Shown here one piece after another: positions 1 to 11,535 of a DNA stretch of 64,000 nt; within the stretch, counting starts at the first letter, position 1, and each line of letters opens with the position of its first letter. The notes under the pieces were generated by a model. It was not told where the DNA came from and did no database searches. It was given only the letters and a program-made list of their open reading frames with translations. The stretch is from Lumbricus terrestris (taxonomy: Eukaryota; Annelida; Clitellata; Crassiclitellata; Lumbricidae). The position numbers were made by a program, and so were the translations under genes. The stretch covers positions 17,315,933 through 17,379,932 of the forward strand of contig OX457036.1 in the NCBI GenBank assembly GCA_949752735.1. Direction: 5' to 3'.

Positions 1-2
1 GA

Positions 3-1931
3 AGTCAGAGCGCTTATGGATCCTCATCAAATTCATATTCTGCATCTGGATCTTCTGCTTCTAGCAACCTCCACTACAAGAAGGATAACACCCTGGACAT
101 GAGGTACTCGTCCTCTAAAGCAGCTGTAAGTAGTGGATATGGTGACTCAGGTTCATCATCTTTGTACGATGTTCCTTTATCATCTGGGTATGGTGGTTTA
201 TTGTACCAGGGAATTCAGAGCGCTTATGGATCCTCATCAAATTCATATCCTGCATCTGGATCTTCTGCTTCTAGCAACCTCCACTACAAGAAGGATGGCA
301 CCCTGGACATGAGGCACTCGTCTTCTAAGGCAGCTATGGGTCAAGCTATGGGTCAAGGATCATCAGCAGCGGTTGGCAGTGTGTCTTCATCAGATGGTCT
401 TCATTACACAAAAGACGGCAGACTGGATATGCGTTATGCTTCTTCAAAGGAGGTAGCAGGCCTTACCTCTCGCGTCAAAGCTCTGCAGGTGGCAAGTCCT
501 GGATCAGAATTGCATTTGACGAAAAAAGGAAAGCCTGATATGCGCTTTAAGTCCAGCAAGGAGATTGCCTCAAGTGGAAACTTGGGACTTCACAACATTC
601 CACATTCAGTGCCTACGAAAGCTGATGGAACTCCAGATATGAGGACAAAGGAGGCCAAGGACTTTGTCAAGCAGCAGGCAAACGACTGTGCCACCCGGGG
701 CCTCCTTCCAAGCTGGGTCCCGAAAAAGAAGGACGGTACTATTGACACAAGCAAGGCCATTGGTCGGGCATTTATCCAGAAAATACCATGCATGCCTTCT
801 AATATTCAGCCTGCTAAAAGTCGAGAAGACTACTGGATAGAGCGAGCAAACGATCCAATTTTCCAAGATTGTTTGAGAGTTGAGCGCCAGAGGCCTGAGT
901 CTCTTCTTTCTCCTGCTCCACTGATATTCCCTCAGCAGTCTTTATCATTGCGGTCTGCTTCTAGATCAGTCAGCAGTTTTACGAGCATTCCAGAAAATGT
1001 TGCAAAGCTGGATTACAAGTCCCTCGTGTTTGAAAGTGAGTCTACGGGGACACTTGGTAAGGGAGCTTTCGGAATTGTTCGAAAAGCAACATGGAATGGG
1101 ATAAAAGTTGCCGTGAAGGTGTTGCACTTGACGCAGTTGACCAGGAAGGAGAAATCGGATTTCGAAAAGGAGATCTGCATCCTGGCTGCCCTCGGAAAGC
1201 ATCCAAACCTTGTCCTGCTTCACGGTTACTGCACAGACCCTCCGTGCATCGTCATGGAACTCGTAGAATGTGGAAGTCTCAGTCATCTGCTGCACTACAG
1301 CGATGATCCTGCTTTCGAGGCGAAGATGACGGACGGCCGTGTGAAGCAGAGGCTTTTGTACGGCACGGCAGACGGCATGCGCCAGCTGCACGCGGAAAGG
1401 ATCATCCATGGTGATCTGAAGCCGCAAAACGTTCTTGTAACCGTTGAATTCACTGCAAAGGTCGCCGACTTTGGCCTATCGACGCTTCGCGGAAAGACTT
1501 CGAGCAGCATCCGCTCTCATGAGAGCAATGATGGTGATGATGACGAGCCACGTGGAGGAGGTGCGGTTGGTGGAACGTCCGGATACATGGCTCCGGAGCT
1601 GTTGGAATCGATTTCTCCGCCGGACTTTCCCATCGACGTCTACTCCTTTGGAATTCTTCTCAATGAGGTTGTCTCCGAGGAAGAACCCTACTCCGATCAG
1701 TATGCAAATCTTGCTGCACGTGGTCCTTTTGCGGCGGCCAACTATGCCAAAAATGGAAAGCGTCCAACAATTAACAAGACCATGACACCACCACCAGTGG
1801 AAGATCTCATCATCCAGTGTTGGTCGCAGGATCCTGCCAGGAGACCAACCTTTGAGAGTGTTCTTACTAAGATTCAGGATGCGATGTTCATAATACTACA
1901 TTCGGTGAATCCAAGTAGACTTGGCAGATGA
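3..1931 (+). CDS. Protein kinase with DMR-repeat N-terminus (5' partial)
   Basis: The frame is open to the left edge, so the true start lies outside the window; residues here count from the Met codon at 99. The N-terminal ~230 residues hold about six degenerate repeats of the type LHYxKDGxxDMRxxSSK, separated by Ser/Gly-rich linkers. The kinase domain runs from about 313 to 590: glycine loop GKGAFG (320-325), VAVK lysine K340, catalytic loop HGDLKPQN (437-444, Asp439), DFG 457-459, APE 498-500, DVYSFG and RPTF. All catalytic residues are present, so it should be active; the HGD in place of HRD and the overall pattern resemble tyrosine-kinase-like Ser/Thr kinases. The activation segment is long (44 residues) with an acidic insert SNDGDDDEP. 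Substrate and pathway are unknown. A 210-bp tandem duplication lies at the 5' end. No intron is seen in this part. Confidence 0.9.
   Translation, partial: SQSAYGSSSNSYSASGSSASSNLHYKKDNTLDMRYSSSKAAVSSGYGDSGSSSLYDVPLSSGYGGLLYQGIQSAYGSSSNSYPASGSSASSNLHYKKDGTLDMRHSSSKAAMGQAMGQGSSAAVGSVSSSDGLHYTKDGRLDMRYASSKEVAGLTSRVKALQVASPGSELHLTKKGKPDMRFKSSKEIASSGNLGLHNIPHSVPTKADGTPDMRTKEAKDFVKQQANDCATRGLLPSWVPKKKDGTIDTSKAIGRAFIQKIPCMPSNIQPAKSREDYWIERANDPIFQDCLRVERQRPESLLSPAPLIFPQQSLSLRSASRSVSSFTSIPENVAKLDYKSLVFESESTGTLGKGAFGIVRKATWNGIKVAVKVLHLTQLTRKEKSDFEKEICILAALGKHPNLVLLHGYCTDPPCIVMELVECGSLSHLLHYSDDPAFEAKMTDGRVKQRLLYGTADGMRQLHAERIIHGDLKPQNVLVTVEFTAKVADFGLSTLRGKTSSSIRSHESNDGDDDEPRGGGAVGGTSGYMAPELLESISPPDFPIDVYSFGILLNEVVSEEEPYSDQYANLAARGPFAAANYAKNGKRPTINKTMTPPPVEDLIIQCWSQDPARRPTFESVLTKIQDAMFIILHSVNPSRLGR
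6..335 (+). repeat. Tandem 210-bp coding duplication
   Basis: The sequence starting CAGAGCGCTTATGGATCC at position 6 recurs at 216 with only a few substitutions over about 120 bp. The period is 210 bp (70 codons), so the frame is kept and one KKDGTLDMR repeat module has been copied in the kinase N-terminus. The first copy is cut by the window edge. Confidence 0.9.
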
Positions 1932-2834
1932 AACCGTAAAATTGTCCACGAGTTGTATCAAAGAGGATGCTGTAGCCTGTAGCCTTCATTACGATGTCTC
2001 ATGTTGCAGTTATATGACAGACACTGGATTTTGACAATCAATAACTTTAGTTTCGAATAAGTTGTGCTGTTTTCTAAGTTGTTTGTGCAGTTTACAACTG
2101 CCTTTTAGTTCATGACATAACTGCCCACTTTTTAAAATATATTTACTTAAGGATTGAGCAATACATATGTAATTCGTGTTTGAACGAATATTATTAATTT
2201 TCATGTCGTTTTTGGCTGAGAAACTTTCTAAGGTTTGAACTTGGATTCGGCTTATGAGCATGTTTATTTTTTTCATTACTGTTACCAGTAATTCCATTTT
2301 TTTTATTCTGCCTTCACATTCCATCGTTGCTTTGGCTTGAAAATTACTTTTTTAATCACTTAGTTTGAGCCTTGTCTCATTTGTTTTCCGGCCTATGGCT
2401 TTAAAAGAATCACATGTAAACGAAATTTGCTTGTCATGGCTGACAAGTCTTGAAGAAATTCTTTACTTTCACCAAATTTGAAAAAGAAATATTTTATTTT
2501 GCTCTTAGGCTGTTGTTTAATTGAGCTGTACAATGTGCTCACTCTTGCCTTGATATTTCTGTTTCAGTGAGTTTACAAGCATATTGTTCCTATATGACTA
2601 TTTTTGCATCTTCGTAATTGTTAAGCAATTGCTGTTTGCTCAGCACAGTCATTAGTTATTGTTTCTATGAATATTATTAAGAAATATTTGGTTCATAATT
2701 ATGTAACAACTGTTTTACAAGTTTGAGTTTTGTTCATGCAATATTTATGTTTATTGAACACTATAATCAATGTTAATCGTGCTTATACTCTTTTTACTTG
2801 TTAGTATAGTAGGTCTATACCACTTGTGTTTTAT
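1932..2834 (+). other. Kinase 3' UTR and 3' flank
   Basis: AT-rich non-coding DNA follows the TGA stop. I see no AATAAA in it before the hAT insertion at 2843; the first copies downstream of that element are near 4443, 4729 and 4784. The end of the transcript is therefore not placed. No gene is supported. Confidence 0.5.
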
Positions 2835-2842
2835 GTCATGAT

Positions 2843-3287
2843 CAGGGCCTCGGACAGGATTTGGAGGCCCAGGGTCACAACTTATTTTCAAGGCCTTCTC
2901 ATTAAATAATCTACGTCGAAATTCTGAATCGCTATGAGATCCTGCTTCAATGTCAACATGTCTCATAATATTTGAAGGATTTAAAATAAAATTATTTGAA
3001 TTATCTGATAGGCCTACATTGTCAATTGTTAAATGCTGTACAATTGCATTTTCTTGGTTCAAAACTCCATTCTGTATCAGTCACGTTTGTTACAGTCGTC
3101 AAAGTCTCTTGAAGGTCACTTTCTGTTTGTGATATATTTATTTCTCGAAGATCTTCTGTCTGGCTGAGCCTATTGCTATTATCAGGATGTGCAAAGAAAT
3201 TTGAAATTTTCGGCTTGCTGAAGCAGCTTCCTTTTGTCGAGCCAATTTCTTTCGTTTCTCATGTCCACTTTCGAATGATCTCTTCAT
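2843..3287 (-). pseudogene. Decayed hAT transposase N-terminus
   Basis: On the minus strand an ATG at 3287-3285 opens MKRSFESGHEKRKKLARQKE, the basic start seen in ZMYM1-like hAT transposases. A one-base shift leads to KPKISNFFAHP, matching the KISxFF motif of that group, followed by about 50 acidic residues, a stop, and a further open segment that reads into the TIR. No catalytic DDE or dimerisation region remains. It is a frameshifted, non-functional remnant. Confidence 0.7.
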
Positions 3288-4075
3288 CTTTCTGCAGCCT
3301 ATGAGATTAAGTTAAAATAATATTTATATGTAATACAATAGACTAATAGTTAGGGGGAATATTTGCTATGTTTTCAATAAAATTGACATCGTGGTCAATT
3401 TTGTCAAATTGACTGATATTGTTAAAACTATTTTAATATAGATTAAATATCAATTTCCTAAGTTAAAAACATAGTCCCTAATCGTGCCCTCATCGGCCTC
3501 ATTCCCCTCGAATTCGTCCAACACCACATTCATTTTCTACACTGCCCCAAACCCCAACTCCTGGCTACACCACCGCACTAAGAGACTAAGAAAGTAAGAA
3601 TTATGTATGGGCCTATTATAGCTATAGTATAGTGTACTGTGTAGGCTACACTATCCAAAGGGTATCGGATGATTATATATTCATATTAAAAATTATTTAG
3701 GTTCGAGTGTTTTACTTATGACTACGAGTAACGAGTTACGATAGAGCTTAGACTGTTGAGTGTTGACAAGTTTTCAGTTTTACAACTAATAACAGATTTA
3801 TGAAAATTTGTTCTACAGTTTGCAATTATTTAACATCAATGATTTCAACCCGAAATTATTAGAATTTGTAGGCCTATAACCCTACATTTCAATGAATAAC
3901 TCCTTAGTTCCGTAATTCTCCATTTCAATAAATTATTGCTTGAAAATTAATAGGGATTTACTGAATTAAGTAGTTATTTATTACAAATAATTCTGTAATT
4001 CCGATATTCCGAGGCCCTTTATCAAGTGAGGCCTGGGGCCAAATGGCCCCAGTGGCCCCCCTGTCGGAGGCCCTG
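2843..4075 (-). mobile_element. hAT transposon, internally deleted
   Basis: The left end CAGGGCCTCGGACAG and the right end CTGTCGGAGGCCCTG are inverted with one mismatch. A perfect 8-bp target duplication GTCATGAT flanks the element at 2835-2842 and 4076-4083. CAGGG termini with 8-bp duplications are characteristic of the hAT superfamily. A decayed transposase N-terminus lies on the minus strand. At 1,233 bp the element is too short to be autonomous. Confidence 0.9.
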
Positions 4076-4348
4076 GTCATGATTAGTACTAGCTGCACCT
4101 TTAGTTATGGGTAACTAATATCATAATGTCTATCCCACGTGTATTGTGTTATCATTAGTACTTGCTGCACTTTTAGTTACCAGGACTAATGTCTATACCA
4201 CTTGTGTATTGCGTTATCATTAGCACTGGCTGCACTTTTGATTACCAGGACTAATGTCGAGTTTTTCTTGGTGTTGTTTTATAGTTTCATACATGTGAAT
4301 GGTATATTCCCTTGTGTGCGACTTGCTATTAAATTCAGTTATTTGTTG

Positions 4349-4349
<1 letters not shown>

Positions 4350-4382
<33 letters not shown>
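4350..4382. repeat. (TA)n microsatellite
   Basis: About 16 TA units. The surrounding 4084-6229 is AT-rich intergenic DNA without a supported gene; the short ORFs in it have no recognisable domain. Confidence 0.9.
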
Positions 4383-4384
<2 letters not shown>

Positions 4385-6228
4385 CTTATTTTGAGTGAGG
4401 TAGAATAGTAAGGGTCATTGGTGTGTCTGTGAAAAATCAAGGTAAATAAAGAGTAGACCTACATCTCCAGTTCTCCACCCCATGATGTGTCTCACTACTA
4501 TGTTATCAGACATAACGTCATTTTGTTTGTTTAGCTTCATATTCTGTAGGATCAACTTACTTATTATTATGTGAAAATTTGTTCAATCAAGTGAAATTGT
4601 TCATTAATTTGTCATGCACATTTTGATAGAACAAGTCTTTCAAATATGTGCATTTACCTATTTGAGTTAAAGAACTCTAGGAAGTTATAGCAAGAAATTC
4701 CGAAATGTTGAAGCACAGTCTAAATAAATCTGTCCTGAAGACCTGCCTGAAGGAGCCATAATTGATTATCAGTGTAAAATAAATCAATTATTAGTTATCG
4801 AGTGATCCAAAGTAGGCAAATGATTAACCAGATAACTGAGATAAGGAATGTAAGCAATAATTATGTGGTTCTTTTTTACGTTTGAAGGACTTTGAAGGTA
4901 AAAGCAGTCATGAAAATTTAGGAATTAAATGTATTATGTTTGTCTCATTTGCGGTAAAATTTAAAGACTCGAACAGAAACAATTTCAGATTTCTTTTGGG
5001 TACAGGCATCAAAGCTTATACGTACAAAGCATCAAAGCTTACGTGTGCAACTGTGCGTGTGAAATTATCAAAATAAGCAAAAAATCATTATCAATGTTGT
5101 TTCATTATTGTCTTTGTTATGCATTTAATCATTTTTAAGCTGAAACCCACAACATAGAAGTGTAGGCCTACTACCGTTACACACTACGTATACACAGCGG
5201 CGAACACCGTCCTGAATGTCTTCACAGAAGTTTCTGATAGCTTTTGGCTTTCTGACTGTTGAAGTGATCAAAGGAAGGAGAAGAACAGTAAATGCCATGT
5301 ACATGGTGTTAATTGAAATGGAATGCAAGCTCCTCCACACCACTCCACTCCACCTACTCTTCCCTCTGCCCCACTTTTCCCTATAAAAGCCATAAAACGT
5401 CTGGTCCCAATATTCTCCATCTTGTTTGAGGCTTCAGTTGGCTGTCGTCCTCCGCACAGGACGTCTGCTTGAACTTCTGGCCTGTGGTCTTGACCTCGTA
5501 CCATTCCAGATTCCCACACTTAAGGACTCCAGAGGTTTAACTGATTGTAGGATGGGTTGTCGGGTTTGAAGGTCAAGCTGGTGTGATAACCTAAAGACAG
5601 ACAGACAGACGCGTAGGTACGTAGAAACTGCATGAGATTTATACACATTGATGCGTGCATGAAATACTCAAACTTATTGTAGAGCAATGTAGACTATCTT
5701 AATTCAAGGGCACGTCTGTGATGTTTGCATGCCGAGCAGATCCCAAGGACAGTCAAACGTGTATTGCTCTTAACGGCCAATCCAGACAATGATGGCGGTT
5801 TTTATGGAATCCACTTTTTGATGATGTTGCTGATTATTGCCTATCGTCCGCCATTTTTGTGGAATAGGCCTATCTAGAGCAATCACGCTCTCCTATCAAA
5901 ACAATTATTGCTCTTAACGTTCTTTAACAGTCCAGAAATCTTTGGTGTAGGCTATAGGGTTCTGGCTACCTATGACTTTGGAAGTAGACCCTGGGCGGAT
6001 GCATGGGCGTAAATTGAACGATAAAAATATGGTTAGGTCAACATAGCCTAATAACAAGCGCAGGCAAAGTCTAGATCCCTGTGCTGGATAGATAATGTAG
6101 ATAAGGACGTATACCATGATACCTCACTTGGACTAAACTACTTAAAACAATAGATTTTAAAAGTGGCAGAGAATAACGGATATCATTTACTCGTACCCTT
6201 AACCGCCAAGTGGCTAACGTCAGGAACG

Positions 6229-6245
6229 GATGGTGATGGTGGTGG

Positions 6246-6293
<48 letters not shown>

Positions 6294-6400
6294 CGATGAC
6301 GACGATGACGACGACGATGATGATGATGATGACGACGACGACGATGATGATGATGATGAAGATGACGATGGTGACGACGACGACGACGACGGTGGTGGTG
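6229..6400. repeat. GAT/GAC triplet repeat
   Basis: About 170 bp of GAT, GAC and GGT triplets. It opens poly-Asp frames on one strand and poly-His or poly-Met frames on the others. These are composition artefacts, not genes. Confidence 0.9.
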
Positions 6401-6774
6401 GTGGTATTGGGGACTAGGCGACGACGATGGTGATAGTGATAATGATGACATTGGCGATAACGACGATGATGATGACAAGCCTGACGTTCAATTCATTGGC
6501 AACCTGGAAAGGCTTTGGTCTTTTTTGCTTCTAGTTTACGCGCAGCCTATATTATATAGGGCCTACCAGTGCGTAAACAATCTGCAGCTGACGTCTATCA
6601 TCAAAGCCAGCCGAAGATCGAATAGGCTAGCCGACGACGTCTTTCGAGTGGCTATATAGCCTAACACTCGGCGTCACTCGCGCATGAAAGGATCTGTGTC
6701 ATTCTGTGAAGCTTTTTCAGTGCGCAGTTCTACACAAAAAGGGTGACTCTCAATGAATTTGTGCAGCTGTAGGC

Positions 6775-6981
6775 CAGGGCTGTTTTTAAGGAATTTTTAG
6801 AACTGCACAACCCTTTCTTTCCCTTCTCATCCTCCATGGTAAATTACTTCCAATCAGATGACAATGGCCTTTTTTGCTAGTTTTAATGCACAGAACTTGT
6901 GATAGAAGTGCTTCTACAGCTGCACAAATCCATTTAGAACTGCACGTTTTGTGTACAACTGCATGTTAAAAAAAAGCCCTG
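6775..6981. mobile_element. hAT-type MITE, copy A
   Basis: The left end CAGGGCTGTTTTTAAGG and right end AAAAAAAAGCCCTG are inverted. A perfect 8-bp duplication CTGTAGGC lies at 6767-6774 and 6982-6989. The 207-bp body matches, in reverse orientation, the MITE at 39429-39622 along its whole length. It has no coding capacity, so it must be mobilised by a transposase encoded elsewhere. Confidence 0.92.
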
Positions 6982-6989
6982 CTGTAGGC

Positions 6990-8879
6990 TACTCAATGGC
7001 GGATAGGCCTAGAGAAATTTTCGACGGGAGCCAAAAACATTCTGTGATCTTTGCGGCGGGACTTTGCCAGAAAAAATCTGATGACCTGACCAAAATGTGT
7101 GAAAAATATACCATTTTCCCTGCCGAAATAACTGATGACCTTTTTTTAATTTTAGTCGTCTGCTGGTCGTAATCATTCTCTTGAGAATATAGGCCTAGTA
7201 GGCTATGAGTCTATGACCTCTCTATAGTCGTATGCTACTTTTTCTCTCTCGCCTTATCCCGCTGCATTGATTTAAAACTTGTTGAAACCAAATGGGTGGG
7301 GCCACGTCCTATGCACTTTTTGAATGTGGGGAAGGCATGGCCTGATTGCCCTCTGGATCCGCCCCTGCCTCGGAGTAGAGAGCTTGAAGGGGAGCTATAA
7401 AAATGGAGAAATAAATAAAAATAAATAGTAAGCCTATATAGCCTACTCTATGGGGACCTAGAGTCCTCTCGACAGTAATTACTGCCTCACTCTCCCTGTT
7501 ATTTAGCCTAAGCAGGTAGGCCTAAGCTACAGTTAATGCAAAAATCGTAGAAGTAGCCTAGGCCTAACTCGCTGGCGATGCTGTAGGCCTACAGGTATAA
7601 GCCGAGTAGGCCTATACTGTCTGTTTACAATCAGTGATTCAGTGCATTTGCCATTATTTCTTCAAGTTCTCAGCCTATAGAGGCAGATTCAAACGTCCAC
7701 TCTGCCCGATCGACGTTGAACCTTCGCCTTCAGTTTCCTGTAGGCCATCGTCATTATCTAATCCAGCAACATCTGTCTTTGTCTTCCTCGATTTCTTTTT
7801 CTTCCTTTCTTCTTCTTCCTTTCATTCTTTAGTCGATGATAAAAAAAGGCCTATCTCTCGATCAGAATAAAGGGAGTGTCCTTTCAAAATAGCCTACGCA
7901 ATTTCTGTGCGTGTATAAAACCTAGAGAGAATGAAGTAGGCCTATAAGCTTACATGTAGGTCTACGACTCTAGGCATAGGCCTACGTGATTAATTTTAAG
8001 ACACGTTGAAAGCGGAATCGCAGAGGAAGTCAAAGAAACTGCATGGGTTAATTAGGACTTATAGGAGGATGAAGGCGGACAGAAATGGAGAAACGGCCTC
8101 GCGAAAGATCCAAAGAAGATTATATGATGTCAGTTTATCAGACGCTCCTCCTATCGTTAGGCTATATCTATATCGGGAAGTCCTGAACATCAATTGCACG
8201 CCGTTGATAATTAACTCGGAAATGATTGGGTTTTAATTGGACATGGCGTCAAACCAACGCAATAATCGACTCAGTCAACGGTCAGAAGAAAGGGATAAGA
8301 TAAGCCCCCAGCACACTGGGCCTACTCGCTAACCCCTTTGAGGGGAGGGTCACAGAAAGTTGACTTTGAACTTGCCCCACGAGGGATTTCTCCCCTCGCC
8401 CCTCCCCCGTGCGCGACTACAACGAACAATCCGAAGACCTGCAGCATCTGCTGCTGCCTTTCATCCTAATTATACACGCCTAATTGAACCACGTGTCAAC
8501 GCTGTGTGTTGTGGTTACACTTAGGCTAGGTCCTACAGAATTACTCGTCTTGATTGGGAAAGATTCAAACAATAACATTATAACAGTTATTTTTAAACAT
8601 ACAACATTAAATTTTATAGGTTAGGTCGAAGTGCGTCTTTTCACGCTTCATTCGCTGAAAAATGCTTCAAATCACTGTGAAATAATTATGTCTCTAAAGA
8701 TTCTAATAGGATAAAGTCAGATGGAGACCGTAAAAAATGCACGCTAAAGTAGACTTATTATATATAGGCTATCAATCTCTTCTTCAACAAATAATGGTAG
8801 CACAGTAAGAAGTAATTAATTAATTAGGACTAAATTACGATTAAATTATTATGGCGCAGAACAAGTTTGGATGGAGAGA
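6990..8879. other. Intergenic, many TAGGCCTA words
   Basis: Non-coding DNA with repeated TAGGCCTA/AGGCCTAT words, including about 7420-8000. A LINE/SINE-type 3' tail is at 7369-7428. The ORFs here (for example 8006-8236) show no recognisable domain and no splice context. Confidence 0.5.
7369..7428 (+). mobile_element. LINE/SINE 3' tail remnant
   Basis: The sequence CTCGGAGTAGAGAGCTTGAA then GGGGAGCTATAAAAATGG, followed by an A/T-rich tail, matches the 3' tail of the LINE and SINE copies at 22530, 51276 and 63573. The body upstream is not recognisable. Confidence 0.6.
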
Positions 8880-8888
8880 GAAGATGGT

Positions 8889-9191
<303 letters not shown>

Positions 9192-9397
9192 ATGGTCTAT
9201 TATTATACGCTTTAAAGACCGATATGAAATAATAAATTTGCATTTAGCTCAGATCCAGCACTTAGCCCATTTATTCACGCAAACTAATACTGTCACTTGA
9301 CTAACTACATGCTAAATGTCCTAGGGTTTAATAGGGTTTAATATCACCTATATAATTAATCCCAGTCATATAATATATACCGGTAGCCATTATAGCT

Positions 9398-9403
<6 letters not shown>

Positions 9404-9431
<28 letters not shown>
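9404..9431. repeat. (AT)n microsatellite
   Basis: Short pure AT dinucleotide run. The region 9200-10930 holds this, a CTG run at about 9578-9606 and a CAG run at about 9890-9914, and no supported gene. Confidence 0.85.
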
Positions 9432-9435
<4 letters not shown>

Positions 9436-9577
9436 TATGTATTACTATACACGGTATGCCTATCAGTGATACATAGCCTATGTCAGTATGTCTTTAAGGT
9501 CCACATATTATCTTCGCCCTACAACCCAGCATGGATCACTTAACCAGAGTCCGTTGATGGCAGCGTATACAACGGCA

Positions 9578-9606
9578 TCTGCTGCTGCTGCTGCTGCTGC
9601 TGCTGC
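9578..9606. repeat. CTG/GCA triplet run
   Basis: About nine CTG triplets in a non-coding context. A second, imperfect AGC run lies at about 9890-9914. Both are simple repeats. Confidence 0.85.
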
Positions 9607-10930
9607 ACCACATTGGGGCACATCGTCCGCCCACCCTTAATCCCCCCCACCCTCAACCCAACCCTTCACCGTCCCTTCTCCTCCACCCCTCCTTCTCCTC
9701 CTAGTCTACCTCCTCCTCGTCCACGGTCTCTCTAAAATATCCAACGTGTTATAAGAAGCATTAGAAGAAATCCATCGCAGCTGTGCGCCGCCCTGCGATT
9801 GATATCTGGCCGGGTGTACCCACCACTCTGGGCAGCAGCGCGGCTCATATCTTACGGGCCATTGGGGGGTCACCAGATTGAGCCCAAGCAGCAGCAGCAA
9901 CAGCAGCAGCAACGGTACCAGCAGGGCGGCTGCAGGCCACGCGGGTTTCAAAGTTCAGTCGATGAAGCCAAAGATGTCTAGAATTTCGCGTCTGACTTAC
10001 AGAGATCGGCAGTAGCCTACGTGGATTAAAATTCAGGCGGTGGATTATTAATCCGTTGGCATTCTTTCCACTGAAAAGTTTGAACTTATAGCGCATACGG
10101 TACTCCATTGAAGGTAATTTTCGTTGGATTTTGTTTTACTGATAGACCTAATAGCCTACCTACACCTACACATAGATTGTAAAATATTTGCTTGATTTTT
10201 AGATTTTTAAAACAATTGTTTAATTCCGTCGTCATTGCGCTGTTTGGCGGGAGTGGTGAAATTCGAATGCAGAGGACTGAACCAATTCTGGGCGTTGAAT
10301 AATGTCCACGTGTCATTTTATAGCACCTGTAGCGCTTTTCTGATTATCATTATGGTGGAGGACCTGCTGCAGTGCGTCAAAAACTTTTGGGCGAGACAAT
10401 TGGCAGGTGTGGTTATAATTGCAAAAGAGTCACAGACCTATGCCCATGCGTAGAAGCATGTAGGGATTGTAGGCCCTGGTATAGAGACATCTGATGGTTA
10501 TTTTAAAAGAGAATTAAAGTAGCGCGATGACTTATGTCATGGAATTCGGTGCCAAGCGTTGAGACAACCTGGACGCATAGCCTACTGCTGCGCTTTGATG
10601 CCTGCGAGGATACGCTGGCTCTTTCGCCCATCAATCAATCAGCTCCACTGCCGAACTCTTTTTTGAATACGCTCAGCATTCATTTGTTTAGCCAGCACAG
10701 CCTGGAAGATGAGCTTAGATCAATTAGATTGACCAACATTGTATGCAGCACTTAGGCTACTTAGGCTACTTGAGGCACTTGACCACCATTGTGTGCAGCA
10801 CTTAGGCTACTAGAGGCACTTGATAGGTGATAATAGTAGATTAATTCATGTCTCATGTACCGTACACACCCAGGTTTTTTTAACACATATTGAAGCATAC
10901 AAGTACCACAGTGATTGTCTGTAGGCCTAT

Positions 10931-11009
10931 ATCCCAATCCTCCAAACCCAATTTAACGAAGAGTGGTAAAATGCAAAATTGATCAAATTGCCTCAAAATT
11001 TTCTACCTG
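10931..11009. repeat. 79-bp direct repeat, copy 1
   Basis: The segment from ATCCCAATCCTCCAAACCC to CAAAATTTTCTACCTG recurs at 11402-11480 with two substitutions (TTAACGAAG here, TTGACAAAG there). Function unknown. Confidence 0.9.
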
Positions 11010-11202
11010 GCATTCGAATCCATGGCTTTTAGTATAAACCACTTTGGGACTATCCTGATAATTTTGGAAATATCTTGAAGAGTTAATTCGTATCATGTGA
11101 TTCTGTTTTAACTTAGAAATCGGATTCCAGGATGCAGGTGGATATTCTATTTCAGGGATGGGTTTGTGAATTTGCTGCACTCCATCAGTATACAAAAACT
11201 AC

Positions 11203-11342
11203 ATTATATGTGCACACACCCATCCACACCCACCCATGCCTACCCACACAAACACAAACACACATGCATACATACACATGCACACATACACAGTGACATA
11301 CATAGATAGTATATACACAGACATACAATCATACATGCATTG
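11203..11342. repeat. CA-rich / ACAT simple sequence
   Basis: Imperfect CACA and CATA repeats immediately left of the TA run. They give spurious repeat ORFs on both strands. Confidence 0.8.

Positions 11343-11344
<2 letters not shown>

Positions 11345-11401
<57 letters not shown>
11345..11401. repeat. (TA)n microsatellite, left arm
   Basis: About 28 TA units ending exactly where copy 2 of the 79-bp repeat begins. Confidence 0.92.
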
Positions 11402-11406
<5 letters not shown>

Positions 11407-11478
11407 AATCCTCCAAACCCAATTTGACAAAGAGTGGTAAAATGCAAAATTGATCAAATTGCCTCAAAATTTTCTACC

Positions 11479-11480
<2 letters not shown>
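11402..11480. repeat. 79-bp direct repeat, copy 2 inside TA array
   Basis: Second copy of the 10931-11009 sequence. It is flanked on both sides by long TA runs, so it interrupts or bridges the microsatellite. Confidence 0.9.

Positions 11481-11535
<55 letters not shown>

Larger units (their letters stand above)
2799..4262. repeat. ~71-bp minisatellite split by a hAT element
   Basis: Units of the form TCTAtaCCACTTGTGTATTGyGTTATCATTAGtACT then TGCTGCACTTTTAGTTACCAGGACTAATG occur at about 4128-4190 and 4191-4262. The first unit is interrupted by the transposon at 2843-4075; its left part is at 2813-2842 and its right part at 4076-4127. The intact units show what the empty site looked like. Confidence 0.75.

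Noticed and set aside
6163..6478. Poly-Asp, poly-Met and poly-His ORFs
   Set aside because: They are the reading frames of a GAT/GAC triplet repeat; the same holds for frames at 8935-9300, 44748-45071, 45822-46274, 49017-49558 and 63783-63998.
8006..8236. 76-aa basic ORF
   Set aside because: No homology I recognise, no splice signals in context, and surrounded by repeat-like DNA.
9799..9981. Small ORF with poly-Gln
   Set aside because: A short AGC repeat in non-coding DNA; flanks show no conserved protein features.
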